Positions 63,603 through 64,000 of a DNA stretch of 64,000 nucleotides are shown here, one piece after another. The DNA is from Glycomyces terrestris (GTDB lineage Bacteria > Actinomycetota > Actinomycetes > Mycobacteriales > Micromonosporaceae). The stretch is taken from contig NZ_RSEB01000008.1 in the NCBI RefSeq assembly GCF_003933745.1, positions 1-64,000 on the forward strand, in the 5' to 3' direction. The notes under the pieces were generated by a model, which had not been told where the DNA came from, did not search any database, and was given only the letters and a program-made list of their open reading frames with translations. A program made the position numbers and the translations under genes. The first letter of the stretch is position 1, and each line of letters begins with the position of its first letter.

Positions 63603-63923
63603 GTGAACGTGTACATGGAAGTCGAGACGGTGCGCGGCGGCGGCGCGGACCTGCGGGCGATCGCCCCCGGCGCCCGCAGGGCCTCCGACCGCGTCAAGGC
63701 GCCCGCCGAGACCGCCGCCGCCGGGAACGCCGGGTTCCTCACCGGCGACGCGGGCGTGCGCTGGCAGGCCGCGCTCGGAGAGGTCACCGCGGGCGTCGAG
63801 CGCCGCGTCGCCTGGCAGGGCGAGCAGGTCGGCGGCAGCGCCGACGACATGGAGGGCGCCGACGCGGGCGTGGGCCGCGACTTCCGCCGGATCGGGCAGC
63901 GCCTGTCCAAGCGGGAGGGGTAG
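63603..63923 (+). CDS. ESX/EspC-like small helical protein
   Basis: A 106-residue protein starting at GTG 63603 behind GAGGAGGA. It is almost wholly helical: VRGGGADLRAIAPGARRASDRVKAPAETAAAGNAGFLTGDAGVRWQAALGEVTAGVERRVAWQGEQVGGSADDMEGAD. The spacing of Gly, Trp and the closing D is like EspC/DUF2580 or WXG100 relatives. It is divergent from the 554-residue protein and directly precedes the next gene. Confidence 0.6.
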   Translation: MNVYMEVETVRGGGADLRAIAPGARRASDRVKAPAETAAAGNAGFLTGDAGVRWQAALGEVTAGVERRVAWQGEQVGGSADDMEGADAGVGRDFRRIGQRLSKREG

Positions 63924-63927
63924 CCCG

Positions 63928-64000
63928 ATGCCGACGTACGAGGAGGCGCTGGCCGCGAACCCGGCCACGTTCGTCGACTGCGCCGCGGCCATGTCCGCGG
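63928..64000 (+). CDS. Start of a further type VII-associated gene (cut by window end)
   Basis: An ATG four bases after the previous stop, with GGGAGGGG upstream, opens MPTYEEALAANPATFVDCAAAM before the window ends. The placement right behind the EspC-like gene suggests a WXG100/PPE-type partner, but only 24 residues are visible. Confidence 0.45.
   Translation, partial: MPTYEEALAANPATFVDCAAAMSA

Overview
The window is high-GC DNA (GTG starts, strong GGAGG ribosome binding sites, GC-rich hairpin terminators) from a filamentous or filament-related actinomycete. Markers are bldC, a valine/leucine dehydrogenase next to a DUF3073 gene, disA, an ECF41 sigma factor, two sugar ABC importers without their own ATPase, and type VII secretion-like small proteins at the right edge. 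The set suggests an actinomycete outside the mycobacteria (Glycomyces-, Micromonospora- or Streptomyces-like); genus cannot be settled from the sequence alone. The first 83 bases are poly-G followed by GA dinucleotides and look like a contig-end artefact.

Left part (0.2-24.7 kb), mostly housekeeping: a dimethylargininase-type hydrolase; a 2-oxoacid dehydrogenase operon (E1 alpha, E1 beta, E2) followed by a candidate small RNA; two proline-rich single-span proteins with cysteine-bearing outer domains; a thioredoxin/NHL protein; an orphan pstB behind a PHO-box-like repeat; an aldehyde dehydrogenase; DUF3073, valine dehydrogenase, a conserved hypothetical and bldC; a PrsW-like membrane protease; mutY; and disA.

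Middle (25-35.6 kb): a carbohydrate-use locus on the minus strand (GH43 glycosidase, lipoprotein binding protein, two permeases, Gfo/Idh oxidoreductase), then an ECF41-type sigma factor and an NmrA-like epimerase that flank an almost pure ~496-bp run of a 7-bp repeat. An ECF41-like promoter precedes the epimerase. A quinone-oxidoreductase/MarR divergent pair follows, with three palindromic operators between them.

Right part (36-64 kb): purA; an SGNH hydrolase with a 31-residue membrane protein; a toxin-first HigBA pair with tandem operator repeats; a DUF4253 protein; a TetR/ABC-2 exporter unit; an orphan peptide-binding lipoprotein; a beta-propeller lipoprotein; a second sugar ABC importer behind tandem LacI-type operators; tRNA-Gly(CCC); two paralogous trypsins; a SpoIIE-type phosphatase; a 612-residue acyl-CoA dehydrogenase with a well-defined promoter and operator; and a run of type VII secretion-associated genes cut by the window end.

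Repeated DNA is a theme: the 7-bp array, a dispersed element with the layout TGTCGGAC-N8-NANNNT (upstream of mutY and again inside a permease reading frame), and several GC-rich intergenic repeat blocks. No CRISPR array, insertion sequence, prophage or rRNA was found.
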